38,130 nt of DNA from JAVBTT01 sp031550325 (GTDB lineage Bacteria; Bacillota; Clostridia; Oscillospirales; UBA929). The stretch's first letter is position 1; every line of letters starts with the position of its first letter. The DNA is taken from contig JAVBOR010000033.1 in the NCBI GenBank assembly GCA_031550325.1, positions 1 to 38,130 of the forward strand. Direction: 5' to 3'. The notes under the pieces are model-generated. The model saw only the letters and a program-made list of their open reading frames with translations. It was not told where the DNA came from and searched no databases. Positions 1 through 7,064 of the stretch are shown in pieces. Made by a program: the position numbers and the translations under genes.

Positions 1-44
1 GGACGAATGAGGCTTGACAGGCGAAAAAAATTAGAACCACAACT

Positions 45-162
45 CTTTCACGGATTCACTCCGGGAAAGTCACCCAATGCGCGTCTTCACAAAGACGCGT
101 TCCTGCTCCCGTTTGTAGACAAATCGAAGGTTTGTCTACAGGCTCAAGAACCGAAGGTTCTT
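45..162. repeat. Structured intergenic repeat, locus A (modules M1-M2-M3 plus a short M3-like hairpin)
   Basis: Four hairpins lie in a row. M1 (45-69) has arms CTTTC/GAAAG, an A/G mismatch, then CGGA/TCCG around loop TTCAC. M2 (80-99) has arms CGCGTCTT/AAGACGCG. M3 (114-140) has ten-base arms TGTAGACAAA/TTTGTCTACA. A short hairpin (146-162) has arms AAGAACC/GGTTCTT. Bases 45-141 match 7069-7165 with one difference in 97. It sits just past the 3' end of the dnaC-like gene. No U-tract follows any hairpin, so it is not a standard intrinsic terminator. Bases 1-44 hold nothing else I can call, except that AACCAC at 35-40 belongs to the leader seen before M1 at other loci. Confidence 0.85.
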
Positions 163-184
163 TATACTTACGTTCTTTCCGGCG

Positions 185-1171
185 TCACTGTGTCTGGGCG
201 GAGCCCTTCTTCATGCGCAAATCCTCGCCGAAGAAAAACAGCAGCCGGTACTCGCCCTCAAGCCGCGAGACAATCTGGGGCGTGTACCGCTTGCGCAGTT
301 CGGTCATCGTGAGATTGGAGCTGATGATCGTGCGGCCCGGGCCGGTCAGCCGGCGGTTGACCAGGTTGTACAGCGCCGACTGCACAAACGGGGAGAGAAA
401 CTCCGTGCCGAGGTCGTCCACAATCAGCAGGTCGCAGTCTATATAGCTGCGCGCGTCCTCGGGGGACGCGTCGTCGCGGTCAAACTTCTCGGCCTCAAGC
501 ACGCTCAGCAGATGGATGGCCGTGTCATAGACGACCCAAAACCCCCGTTTACTGACCGCGCCCGCAATACAGGCGGTTAAAAACGTCTTGCCGGTGCCGA
601 CGCCGCCGTTGAAAAACAGGTTCTCGGTCTGCTTTCCAAAGCTCTGGGCGTAGTCGGCGCAGAGGTCGTACAGCACTTCGACGTTTTCCCGCGGAGAAAT
701 ACCGTATTCCTGATCCAATGCGCTGGAAAACAGCCCTAGGTCAAAAGCGTCAAAGCTCTGCCGTTCCAAGTCAATGCGCGCCGACAGCGCTTTCGTCTGC
801 TCTTCGGCGCAGCACTTCTTCAGGCAGGCGCAAAGGGCCTGCCCCTGATATCCGGTGTCGCCGCACAACTCACACATCGGCCTGTCCTCCAGGCAGTCGG
901 GCGGCAGATGCATCGCCCCTAGCAGACGCAAGCGCTCCTCGCTCAGTGCGGTTTGGCGCGCCTGGGCCTCCTGCATGGCCTCGGGATGACCGGTTGACGC
1001 GCCCGTAAGCCCGTCCAGCAGCGCCGCCTGCTGCAGCCTGTCCACCACGGCAAGCCGCGGGCATCGCGCGTAGAGCTCACTCAGCAAATCCTGATGAGCC
1101 AGCTTTCGCCGGGTCCGCTCGGCCTGCAGCCGCATAAGGGCAGCGCGGAGCACCGCGGGATTTCTCGCCAA
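185..1171 (-). CDS. dnaC: DnaC/DnaI-like replicative helicase loader (AAA+ ATPase)
   Basis: This 328-residue protein is predicted to load the replicative helicase onto DNA in the cytoplasm. An N-terminal helical region runs to about residue 90. A cysteine cluster follows (C93, C100, C103, C114, C116, C120, C121), probably a zinc site. The C-terminal AAA+ domain has Walker A GGVGTGKT at 189-196, Walker B LLIVDD at 248-253 and a sensor-I-like TIISSN at 281-286. The start is TTG at 1169-1171: a GGAGGG ribosome binding site lies six bases upstream and overlaps the stop of the dnaD-like gene, so the two are translationally coupled. Pairing with a DnaD-like gene is typical of Firmicutes. The DnaC versus DnaI name is convention; the loader role is inferred from family. 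Confidence 0.88.
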   Translation of the reverse strand: MARNPAVLRAALMRLQAERTRRKLAHQDLLSELYARCPRLAVVDRLQQAALLDGLTGASTGHPEAMQEAQARQTALSEERLRLLGAMHLPPDCLEDRPMCELCGDTGYQGQALCACLKKCCAEEQTKALSARIDLERQSFDAFDLGLFSSALDQEYGISPRENVEVLYDLCADYAQSFGKQTENLFFNGGVGTGKTFLTACIAGAVSKRGFWVVYDTAIHLLSVLEAEKFDRDDASPEDARSYIDCDLLIVDDLGTEFLSPFVQSALYNLVNRRLTGPGRTIISSNLTMTELRKRYTPQIVSRLEGEYRLLFFFGEDLRMKKGSAQTQ

Positions 1172-1173
1172 CG

Positions 1174-2115
1174 CTATCCCTCCTTACGCTTCTGGACAAT
1201 GGCCCGAACGCGCGCCACAGAGTCCAGCTCGCGCGCGCCCGGAGTCCCCGTCGCGCTTTCCGGGGAGGAGGCGCTCTTTTTGGCGGGCTGCGTCTGCGCA
1301 CTTTCCACGGTCAGGCGGCCCTCCTCTTTCCAGCGGCTCAGGATAGCGGCGCAGTATTTCCAGCTCAGCTTTCCCGTGGCCAGCGCGGTTTTGTCAAAGG
1401 CGAGCAGGATGGTTTCGGGCGTAAAGCCGTCGGCCAGCCACTGCTCGACGTATTTTTGCTCGGACGGCGTGGGCGCGCGGCCCGTGACGCCCAGAGTGCT
1501 GAAGATCTTCTGCTCGTTTGTGCGTCTGGACTCCAGCCAATGGATATGCCGCTCGGCTGCCTGCTCGGTGTAGATGCCGGCTCTTTCCCACAGAGCAGCC
1601 TCGCGGTCGATCTGGCGCAGCGTGGGCGGCCGCCCATGCTCGCCAAAGCGCCGGCGCGAGTCCTCCACGCAAAAGTGGGTCAAAAGCAGCAGCACGCCGG
1701 GCGGAAGCCCGCGCCAATCGTATATCGCGTACAGCGTTTGCAGATCGGAGGAGGACAGCACCTTACCCAAAAGCCGCTCGACCTCACGCAGGACGTGGGC
1801 AAACGCCTGATCGCGCCCGACTCCCCGGGCGATTTCATCGGCCTTATAGACAGGCCGCTCGGCCGGCTCCGGGTCAGTGCCGCCGCTGAGGCGCGCGCTG
1901 CGCAGAAGTCCGGCGGATTCCAGCAGCAGTATGGCCATGCGCAGCGTCGTCTCGGTCAGCCCCAGTCCGGGGAGATCGGACGCGCGCGGGCATTGCCCAC
2001 CATGCCGCAGGACAAATAAGTACACCAGAGCCGCAGGGCCGCTCTTGAGCTCCAGCAGCTTTTCGCAGTCTTGAACGGGCAGACCCAGCAGCCCGCCCAA
2101 CGTATAATCGGACAT
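1174..2115 (-). CDS. DnaD/DnaB-domain replication initiation protein
   Basis: This 313-residue protein probably remodels DNA or recruits the helicase loader at replication origins or restart sites. The N-terminal 80 residues resemble a winged-helix region. Two DnaD-type (DDBH2-like) helical repeats follow, at roughly residues 105-190 and 210-265; the second contains WLADGFTPETILLAFDKT and a YCAAILSRWKEEG-type ending. The C-terminal tail is Ser/Ala/Lys-rich and low complexity. I place the start at ATG 2113-2115 because GGAAGGG lies five bases upstream; an in-frame start at 2145 would add ten residues with no ribosome binding site. The gene directly precedes the loader gene and has its own promoter at 2149-2177. 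Assignment rests on domain pattern and context. Confidence 0.82.
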   Translation of the reverse strand: MSDYTLGGLLGLPVQDCEKLLELKSGPAALVYLFVLRHGGQCPRASDLPGLGLTETTLRMAILLLESAGLLRSARLSGGTDPEPAERPVYKADEIARGVGRDQAFAHVLREVERLLGKVLSSSDLQTLYAIYDWRGLPPGVLLLLTHFCVEDSRRRFGEHGRPPTLRQIDREAALWERAGIYTEQAAERHIHWLESRRTNEQKIFSTLGVTGRAPTPSEQKYVEQWLADGFTPETILLAFDKTALATGKLSWKYCAAILSRWKEEGRLTVESAQTQPAKKSASSPESATGTPGARELDSVARVRAIVQKRKEG

Positions 2116-2148
2116 AAACGCCCTTCCGTTTCGTGTAATGGTCAAACT

Positions 2149-2177
2149 ATTGTATCATCGAAGACGCCAAAACTCAA
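2149..2177 (-). promoter_or_regulatory. Sigma-A-type promoter for the dnaD-dnaC pair
   Basis: On the minus strand, TTGAGT is followed by a 17-base spacer and TACAAT. A TGA immediately before the -10 box gives an extended -10. Transcription would start about 25-30 bases before the dnaD-like start codon. Confidence 0.7.
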
Positions 2178-2184
2178 GGGCGTG

Positions 2185-2553
2185 TCAGCGCTTTTCAGGG
2201 ACGATCTCGATCCAATACCCATCGGGATCCTCAATGAAGTAGAGCCCCATATCCACGTTCTCAAAGCAGATGCAGCCCATGCCTTGGTGCTTCTCATGCG
2301 CCTTATCATAGTCGTCAACGGCAAAGCAGGTGTGGGTTTCGTTGTCTCCGAGCGCATACGGCTCAACGCGGTCGCGCTGCCAGGTCAGCTCAATCTCATG
2401 CGCGGTATGTCCGTCGGACAAAAACGCGAGCTTGAATGTTTCCCGTTCAATCAGGCGCTCCACCTTCATGCCGAGCGCGCTCTCATAAAACGCGATGCTT
2501 TTGTCGAGGTCCAGCACGTTAAAATTATTATGGCGCAAAGAGAATTTCATCAT
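2185..2553 (-). CDS. VOC-family protein, glyoxalase I-like
   Basis: This protein of about 122 residues is a single vicinal-oxygen-chelate fold, built as two beta-alpha-beta-beta-beta halves. Likely metal ligands are visible at the expected places: a His near the N-terminus (RHNNF), a Glu in HEIEL, a His in ETHTCF and a Glu near the end in YWIEIVP. That set matches lactoylglutathione lyase (GloA), which isomerises methylglyoxal-thiol adducts. Many VOC proteins in Clostridia have unknown substrates, so the exact reaction is not certain. I start at the ATG-ATG pair at 2548-2553, since GGAGG lies four to seven bases upstream. It begins only about 20 bases after the rpmE terminator and no separate promoter is evident. 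Confidence 0.8.
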   Translation of the reverse strand: MMKFSLRHNNFNVLDLDKSIAFYESALGMKVERLIERETFKLAFLSDGHTAHEIELTWQRDRVEPYALGDNETHTCFAVDDYDKAHEKHQGMGCICFENVDMGLYFIEDPDGYWIEIVPEKR

Positions 2554-2573
2554 GTTTCCTCCTTTACAGCTGC

Positions 2574-2602
2574 AAAAATCCCGCGACGGCATTCGTCGCG
2601 GG
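2574..2602 (-). terminator. Intrinsic terminator after rpmE
   Basis: An eight-base-pair stem CCCGCGAC/GTCGCGGG (2580-2587 with 2595-2602) has a seven-base loop. On the minus strand it is followed by ATTTTT. It lies directly after the rpmE stop and about 20 bases before the VOC start codon. Confidence 0.8.
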
Positions 2603-2610
2603 AAAATTTG

Positions 2611-2841
2611 TTACGCTTTGGACGTGGTGGGCTTTTCAGCCTCGGTCTTTCCAAACTTACGGTTGAAACGATCTACACGTCCGCCCGTATCCACGAGCTT
2701 TTGCTTGCCGGTGAAAAAGGGGTGGCATTTTGAACAGATTTCAACTCGGACGTCTTTCTTTGTCGAGCCTGTTTCAATGATCTCGCCGCATGCGCACCGG
2801 ATGGTGGTCTGTTCATATTTGGGATGGATACCGTCCTTCAA
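2611..2841 (-). CDS. rpmE: Ribosomal protein bL31, zinc-binding form
   Basis: This 76-residue 50S ribosomal subunit protein has the hallmark HPKYEQTTIRCACGE beginning, CSKCHPFFTGKQ in the middle, and GGRVDRFNRKFG near the end. The C-x-C and C-x-x-C pairs mark the zinc-containing (C+) paralogue. I choose TTG at 2839-2841 as the start, giving a protein beginning (M)KDGIHPKY. AGAGGTG stands six bases upstream, no ATG is near, and family members begin MKxxIHP. A GTG three codons earlier falls inside that ribosome binding site and is unlikely. The gene has its own promoter at 2886-2914 and a clear terminator at 2574-2602. The tail TEAEKPTTSKA is a short extension beyond the conserved core. Confidence 0.95.
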   Translation of the reverse strand: MKDGIHPKYEQTTIRCACGEIIETGSTKKDVRVEICSKCHPFFTGKQKLVDTGGRVDRFNRKFGKTEAEKPTTSKA

Positions 2842-2885
2842 GGGGTTCACCTCTTTCTTACACCGGATGTGTTGACACGGCAGTA

Positions 2886-2914
2886 ATTGTAGCATAACCA
2901 CGCTGAAAATGCAA
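2886..2914 (-). promoter_or_regulatory. Sigma-A-type promoter for rpmE
   Basis: On the minus strand, TTGCAT is followed by a 17-base spacer and TACAAT, with TGC before the -10 box (extended -10). An inverted repeat, GCTGAAAA (2902-2909) and TTTTCAGC (2919-2926), brackets the -35 box. Confidence 0.75.
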
Positions 2915-2932
2915 GCGGTTTTCAGCAAGTTT

Positions 2933-4519
2933 TCACTTTTTCAGAAGGACCTCGGCGGTTTTGATGCCGTCCACCGCCGCCGACATAATGCCTCCGGCAT
3001 AGCCCGCCCCCTCGCCGCAGGGATAGACGCCCGCCAGACTCCCCTGGCGGTCCTCGCCGCGCGGCACGCGCACGGGGCTGGACGAGCGCGTCTCGGGCGC
3101 CGTGAGAACCGCCTCGGCGTTGTCAAACGAGCGGAGCTTCCGCCCCAGTATGGGCAGCGCCCGGCAGAGCGCCTGCGTGACAAAGTCCGGCAGACAGGCT
3201 CTGAGGTCGCACGGCGTCACGCCCGGGCGATAGCTCGGCGTCACACGGCCAAACCCGCCCGGCCCGCCACCCGCCAAAAAGGTGCCCACGGTCTGGGCAG
3301 GCGCGCGAAAGTCCCCGCCGCCCAGGGTAAAGGCCTTTTGCTCCAGCGCCCTGGCAAACGCAAAGCCGGCGAGCGGATGCCCGCTCCCGAAATCCTCGGG
3401 GCGCACGCTCACCAGCAGCGCGCTGTTGGCGTTTTCGCCGTCGCGCGCGTGCAGACTCATGCCGTTGGTCACCACGCCGCCCGGCTCGCTGGCCGCCGCG
3501 ACCACCGAACCGCCCGGGCACATGCAAAAGGTGTAGACAGACCGGCCCTCGGGCAGATGTACCGCCATCGCGTACTCAGCCGGCGGGAGTCCGGGCGGCC
3601 TGTACAGGCCAAGCTTCGGGCCGTACTGCGAAACGTCTATATCTCCCTGCCTGTGCTCAATGCGCACGCCGACCGAGAATGCCTTGGGCTGCATGGCAAG
3701 GCCCTGGCCAAAGAGCGTCTCGGCGGTGTCCCGCGCCGAATGCCCTATCGCCAGCACCAGAGCCTCACACGGGAAAACCGACTCCCCTTCGGGCGTCTCA
3801 GCCGTCACACCCACAAGCGCGCCGCCCTCCCGCACAAGCCCCGTCAGCTTTGTCTGAAAGCACACCCTGCCGCCCAGCGCCTCAATATCGGCGCGCAAGC
3901 GCCGAAGAACGCGGCGCAGACGGTCGGTGCCGATATGCGGCTTGGCCAGCCACAGAATGTCCTCTGGCGCGCCGTACTGCACAAACGTCTCGAGCACAAA
4001 CCGGCAGCGCTCGTCGTGGATGCCTGTGGTGAGCTTGCCGTCGGAAAAGGTGCCCGCGCCGCCCTCGCCGAACTGCGCGTTGCCGCGCTCGTCGAGCGCG
4101 CCGGTGCGCCAAAAGGTCTGCACGGCGTCAACGCGAGCCTCCAGCGCGAGCCCGCGCTCCAGCACCGTGACCGGCAGTCCGGCCCGCGCCAGGAGGAGCG
4201 CGCAAAAGAGCCCGGCCGGGCCGCTTCCCGCCACGACTACGCGCTTTTCCGGGCAGGGCCCGCGCGGCGGGGAATAGCTCTGCGGGACAAAGCGCTCGGC
4301 AGCCTTTCCGAGCGCCGAGGCGACTCTTTCCTCATTCTGCCCGGCGTCCAGCACAAACGAACAGACAAATTTAACTGTCTTGCGCGCGTCGACCGACTTC
4401 TTCCACAGCGCGCAGGAGACGATGTTCGCCTCGCTGAGCCCGAAGAGCCGCGCGACCAGCGCCGCCGGCGAAGAAAAATCGGTGTCCAGCGGCAGGGAAA
4501 CCCCTGAAATTCTAATCAT
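2933..4519 (-). CDS. FAD-dependent dehydrogenase of the COG2509 type
   Basis: This flavoprotein of about 528 residues has an uncharacterised substrate. The first 80-90 residues form the family's small N-terminal domain. A Rossmann FAD motif follows (VVVAGSGPAGLFCALLLARAG), then the conserved stretch FGEGGAGTFSDGKLTTG and the C-terminal signature YPCGEGAGYAGGIMSAAVDG. Length and order match the family, which is common and single-copy in Firmicutes. The start is ATG 4517-4519: GGAGGG lies six bases upstream, and the codon overlaps the TGA of the upstream flavoprotein gene as ATGA, so the two are co-translated. An in-frame ATG at 4573 lies deep in the upstream gene. Function is not known to me beyond FAD binding; an oxidoreductase role is inference. 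Confidence 0.85.
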   Translation of the reverse strand: MIRISGVSLPLDTDFSSPAALVARLFGLSEANIVSCALWKKSVDARKTVKFVCSFVLDAGQNEERVASALGKAAERFVPQSYSPPRGPCPEKRVVVAGSGPAGLFCALLLARAGLPVTVLERGLALEARVDAVQTFWRTGALDERGNAQFGEGGAGTFSDGKLTTGIHDERCRFVLETFVQYGAPEDILWLAKPHIGTDRLRRVLRRLRADIEALGGRVCFQTKLTGLVREGGALVGVTAETPEGESVFPCEALVLAIGHSARDTAETLFGQGLAMQPKAFSVGVRIEHRQGDIDVSQYGPKLGLYRPPGLPPAEYAMAVHLPEGRSVYTFCMCPGGSVVAAASEPGGVVTNGMSLHARDGENANSALLVSVRPEDFGSGHPLAGFAFARALEQKAFTLGGGDFRAPAQTVGTFLAGGGPGGFGRVTPSYRPGVTPCDLRACLPDFVTQALCRALPILGRKLRSFDNAEAVLTAPETRSSSPVRVPRGEDRQGSLAGVYPCGEGAGYAGGIMSAAVDGIKTAEVLLKK

Positions 4520-5733
4520 TCTCGGCCCTCCGCGGCGCTCATGCCCGCCACGGCGCCCGACGACCACGCCCATTGCAGGTTGTAGCCGCCGCAGTCGCCG
4601 TCCACGTCGAGCACCTCCCCGCAGGCGTAAAGACCCCGGACGACGCGCGACTCGAGCGTTTTTGCGTCAAACTGCCCGAGCTCGGCCCCGCCGACGGTTG
4701 CCTGGGCGTCGGCAAAGCCGCGCGTCCCTGTCACCGCGACCGTAAACGCCTTGGTCAGCGCGGCCAGACGGACGGCGTCGGCGCGCGTGAGCGCACTTTG
4801 AGGGGCCTTGAGCGGCAGGTCGGCAGCTTTACACAGTAAAAGCCCGGCGCGCGCCGGGAGCAGCCCGAGAAACAGAGCCTCGATCGCGCGCTCTTTGTGG
4901 CGTCCGGCGCGCTCTGCCAGCAGCTCAGCCAGCTTATCTTCCTCAAGCAGCTGCAGGAAGTCAATCGAAACGCGCAGCTCCTCTTTTCCGAGACGCACCG
5001 ACGCCTCCCGCGAAATTTGCAGCGCCGGTGGCCCGGAGAGCCCGTAGGACGTGAACAGAAGCTCCCCCTCGGCGCGCGCAATCGTCCCCTTCACGCCAAG
5101 GAGCGTCAGCCGCCCCTCCAGCTTGATGCCCTCCAAAGAGCGCGTCTGCGCCGCGTCGGTCTTGAGCTGCACAATCGACGGATAGAGCGGCGTAAGGCGG
5201 TGCCCAAGCGCGCGCAGCAGCATGTGTCCGGCGTTACCGCCGCCCAGCGCGGGCGAGGCTGCGCCCCCAGCAGCGATAATCACACGCTCGGCATAAAGCT
5301 TCTCGTTGAGCAAAAAATTCTGCCCCTTTGCCCTGATTGACGTGATCTCCGTGTCGACGCGGAACTCGGCCCCGCGCGCGGCTGCCTCAAACCGGAGCGC
5401 GTCCAGAACCGCGCTCGCCTGCAGGGAATAGGGATACAGCTTTCCCTCGTCCCCCTGACGCGTCGGAACGCCGATCTCGTCAAAAAATGCGAGCGTCCGC
5501 TCGCGGCCAAAGCTCGCCAGCACGGCCCCGATAAACCCCCGATCCCCGTGAAGGTGTTCGGAAAGCGCTTCGGAGGCGTTGGACAGGTTGCACCGGCCGT
5601 TTCCGGTGGCCAGAAGCTTCTTTCCCACGCGCGGCAGGCGCTCGTAGACGACGACGTTTGCTTTTGCGGCGGCAAAAATGGCGGCGGTCAGTCCCGACGC
5701 GCCGCCTCCGATGACCGCGATATGGTGATTCAT
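4516..5733 (-). CDS. HI0933/YhiN-family flavoprotein (NAD(P)/FAD-dependent oxidoreductase)
   Basis: This 405-residue flavoprotein starts with an FAD-binding motif IAVIGGGASGLTAAIFAA and carries the family signature GKKLLATGNGRCNLSNA near residue 40. It ends with GLYACGEVLDVDGDCGGYNLQWAWSSG, the typical C-terminal FAD contact. Family members are sometimes labelled aminoacetone oxidase, but the physiological reaction is unsettled. The start at 5731-5733 has GGGGAGG seven bases upstream. It is the first gene of a two-gene flavoprotein operon whose promoter faces that of rlmA. The partnership of this family with a COG2509 protein in one overlapping pair suggests linked roles, but the sequence does not say what they are. 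Confidence 0.87.
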   Translation of the reverse strand: MNHHIAVIGGGASGLTAAIFAAAKANVVVYERLPRVGKKLLATGNGRCNLSNASEALSEHLHGDRGFIGAVLASFGRERTLAFFDEIGVPTRQGDEGKLYPYSLQASAVLDALRFEAAARGAEFRVDTEITSIRAKGQNFLLNEKLYAERVIIAAGGAASPALGGGNAGHMLLRALGHRLTPLYPSIVQLKTDAAQTRSLEGIKLEGRLTLLGVKGTIARAEGELLFTSYGLSGPPALQISREASVRLGKEELRVSIDFLQLLEEDKLAELLAERAGRHKERAIEALFLGLLPARAGLLLCKAADLPLKAPQSALTRADAVRLAALTKAFTVAVTGTRGFADAQATVGGAELGQFDAKTLESRVVRGLYACGEVLDVDGDCGGYNLQWAWSSGAVAGMSAAEGRE

Positions 5734-5775
5734 GCCATGACCTCCCCGAGCGCTGACACGTGCGCGCTCCCTCCT

Positions 5776-5804
5776 ATCCTACACCGTTTCGAGGCGGCTT
5801 TCAA
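5776..5804 (-). promoter_or_regulatory. Promoter for the two-flavoprotein operon
   Basis: On the minus strand, TTGAAA is followed by a 17-base spacer and TAGGAT. It lies back to back with the rlmA promoter, with only 11 bases between their -35 boxes. Confidence 0.6.
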
Positions 5805-5815
5805 GCCCGGACGGT

Positions 5816-5844
5816 TTGCTTTTTTCACCAATCGGCTGTATAAT
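5816..5844 (+). promoter_or_regulatory. Promoter for rlmA
   Basis: TTGCTT, a 17-base spacer and a perfect TATAAT. The start of transcription would fall about 25 bases before the rlmA ATG. Confidence 0.7.
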
Positions 5845-5876
5845 CGAGATTCAAAATACACCAAAAGAGGTTGTCT

Positions 5877-6695
5877 ATGCAGAATCTTCACCTGCTGGCC
5901 TGTCCGCTGTGCCGCCTGCCGGTCGGCGCTGCGGAGGGACGTTCTCTTGTCTGCCCGAACGGGCACACCTTTGACATTGCCCAAAAGGGCTACGTCAACT
6001 TTCTGACCAAACCAGTTCATATGGGTTACGGAAAAGCCATGCTGCAGGCCCGCCGGAGGATTGCCGGCCTCGGCTTTTGGGACGGCCTTCTTGACGCGCT
6101 GGCCGCGCTGGCCCGTGACCCTTTACCATCAGCGCTTCTTGACGCCGGATGCGGCGAGGGCTCGATCCTCTGCGGCCTGAAGCGCCGCATGGAGGGCACG
6201 GACGTGGCGCTTTCGGGGATTGACATTTCCAAAGAGGGCATCCGTCTGGCCGCCGCTGAGCGCTGCGTGTTTTGGGGCGTGGCCGACCTGACCAACCTGC
6301 CGTTTGGCGACGGCGTGTTTGACTGTATCCTGAACTGTCTGGCTCCGTTTAACGACGCCGAGTTCAGGCGCGTGCTCCGCCCCGGCGGCCTTGTTTTGAA
6401 GGTGGTGCCGTCCGACGACTATCTCCTCGAGCTTCGGCGGCTTCTCCACGGCGGCGAGAAGGCTGTGTACTCCAACGCGCAGGTCGTGGCGCACTTCTCA
6501 GAGAAGTTTGAGATCGTTAAAACCGTGTCTGTCTGCGACGCGGTCACCCTGACCCACGACGCGCTGCCCGACCTTCTGCATATGACGCCGCTCGGCTGGA
6601 ACGCCGACGCAGACCGTATGCGCGCCGCTTTGGACCTGAGGGAACTGCGTCTGACCGTTGCGCTGGCGATCCTGGTGGGCAGACCGGTCTCATAA
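5877..6695 (+). CDS. rlmA: 23S rRNA (guanine-N1)-methyltransferase, RlmA family
   Basis: This 272-residue SAM-dependent enzyme of the RlmA(I)/RlmA(II) family methylates N1 of a guanine in helix 35 of 23S rRNA (G745 or G748 in E. coli numbering). A zinc finger opens the protein with C9, C12, C26 and H30 (CPLC and CPNGH), followed by GYVNFL. The Rossmann SAM site is LLDAGCGEGS, with a FDCILNCLAPFND-type motif IV after it. Length fits the family. The start is ATG 5877, six bases after AGAGG; a TTG two codons earlier abuts the ribosome binding site and is unlikely. G745 versus G748 specificity cannot be read from the sequence with certainty, and family members can influence resistance to ribosome-targeting antibiotics. 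Confidence 0.9.
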   Translation: MQNLHLLACPLCRLPVGAAEGRSLVCPNGHTFDIAQKGYVNFLTKPVHMGYGKAMLQARRRIAGLGFWDGLLDALAALARDPLPSALLDAGCGEGSILCGLKRRMEGTDVALSGIDISKEGIRLAAAERCVFWGVADLTNLPFGDGVFDCILNCLAPFNDAEFRRVLRPGGLVLKVVPSDDYLLELRRLLHGGEKAVYSNAQVVAHFSEKFEIVKTVSVCDAVTLTHDALPDLLHMTPLGWNADADRMRAALDLRELRLTVALAILVGRPVS

Positions 6696-6733
6696 CCCGC
6701 CGCCCGCCGCCTCACGCCCCTCGCATCTCCGTC

Positions 6734-6803
6734 CTTTATCGGTTTTCACGTCGAGCCTGCCGGCGCAGCCGACAGGTCCTTGCTGGACTGAAAACCGATA
6801 AAG
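6734..6803. repeat. Repeat module M4, copy 1 (40-base core in 15-base arms)
   Basis: Arms CTTTATCGGTTTTCA (6734-6748) and TGAAAACCGATAAAG (6789-6803) pair perfectly over 15 bases. They enclose a 40-base core (6749-6788) that begins CGTCGAGCCTG and ends CTTGCTGGAC. Inside the core, CCTG/CAGG and CGGC/GCCG form an inner stem closed on loop GCA. Two other copies (6984-7053, 35918-35985) share the core but have unrelated arm sequences. Confidence 0.85.
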
Positions 6804-6814
6804 ACAAAACCACT

Positions 6815-6956
6815 GTGCTTTCACAGATTCATTCCCGGAAAGCACCCGCTGCAAACCGCCTCAGCGGTTTGATCCAAGTCCCTCGCGCTGTCAAAGAACC
6901 GAAGGTTCTTGGACAGCCTAAGCAAAGGAGCGCGGCGAAAAGCCGCGCTCCTTTGC
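6815..6956. repeat. Structured repeat, locus B first set (M1-M5-M3-M6)
   Basis: M1 at 6815-6845 has arms GTGCTTTC/GAAAGCAC, with a decayed inner stem. M5 at 6852-6871 has perfect arms CAAACCGC/GCGGTTTG and loop CTCA. M3 at 6888-6916 has arms of 13 bases with one mismatch, centred on AAGAACC-GAA-GGTTCTT. M6 at 6922-6956 has perfect 15-base arms GCAAAGGAGCGCGGC/GCCGCGCTCCTTTGC with loop GAAAA. Between here and 6984 lies a fragment resembling half of M3 (TGTAGACAAA) and part of M2. The whole 6696-7212 gap between convergent genes shows no credible coding sequence. Confidence 0.8.
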
Positions 6957-6983
6957 CTGTAGACAAAGGCCGCATCTTCGTTC

Positions 6984-7053
6984 CTTTGCGCAAAACCACG
7001 TCGAGCCTGACGCCGCAGGCGGCGGGTTTCTGCTGGACTGGTTGAGCGCAAAG
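6984..7053. repeat. Repeat module M4, copy 2
   Basis: Arms CTTTGCGCAAAACCA (6984-6998) and TGGTTGAGCGCAAAG (7039-7053) pair with two adjacent mismatches. The enclosed core (6999-7038) is again exactly 40 bases, beginning CGTCGAGCCTGA and ending CTGCTGGAC. The inner stem here uses CGCC/GGCG in place of the CGGC/GCCG of copy 1, with CCTG/CGGG keeping pairing through a G-U wobble. Confidence 0.85.
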
Positions 7054-7064
7054 CATGGAAACAA

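Noticed and set aside
45..162. Repeat hairpins as ordinary intrinsic terminators
   Set aside because: Stems are strong but no U-tract follows on either strand at most loci, in contrast to the clear terminators at 2574-2602 and 7815-7847. A role in 3'-end formation is still possible.
2909..4507. Long antisense frames over real genes, such as 2909-4507 plus and 22630-24282 minus
   Set aside because: High GC content makes stop codons rare on the opposite strand. The products are rich in Arg, His and Ala, with no recognisable domain, while the sense frames are known families.
6815..7045. Open frames within the repeat arrays (for example 6815-7045 plus, 6821-7075 minus, 19597-19836 minus)
   Set aside because: They are short, lack ribosome binding sites and are made of hairpin modules. 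They share the peptide NRLSGLIQ only because the DNA repeat is shared.
6984..7053. Module M4 as an integron attC site, a known ribozyme or a REP/RAYT element
   Set aside because: I could not match the core to attC R-boxes, to hammerhead, twister or HDV consensus motifs as I remember them, or to the tetranucleotide guide of REP hairpins. No integrase or RAYT gene is in the window.
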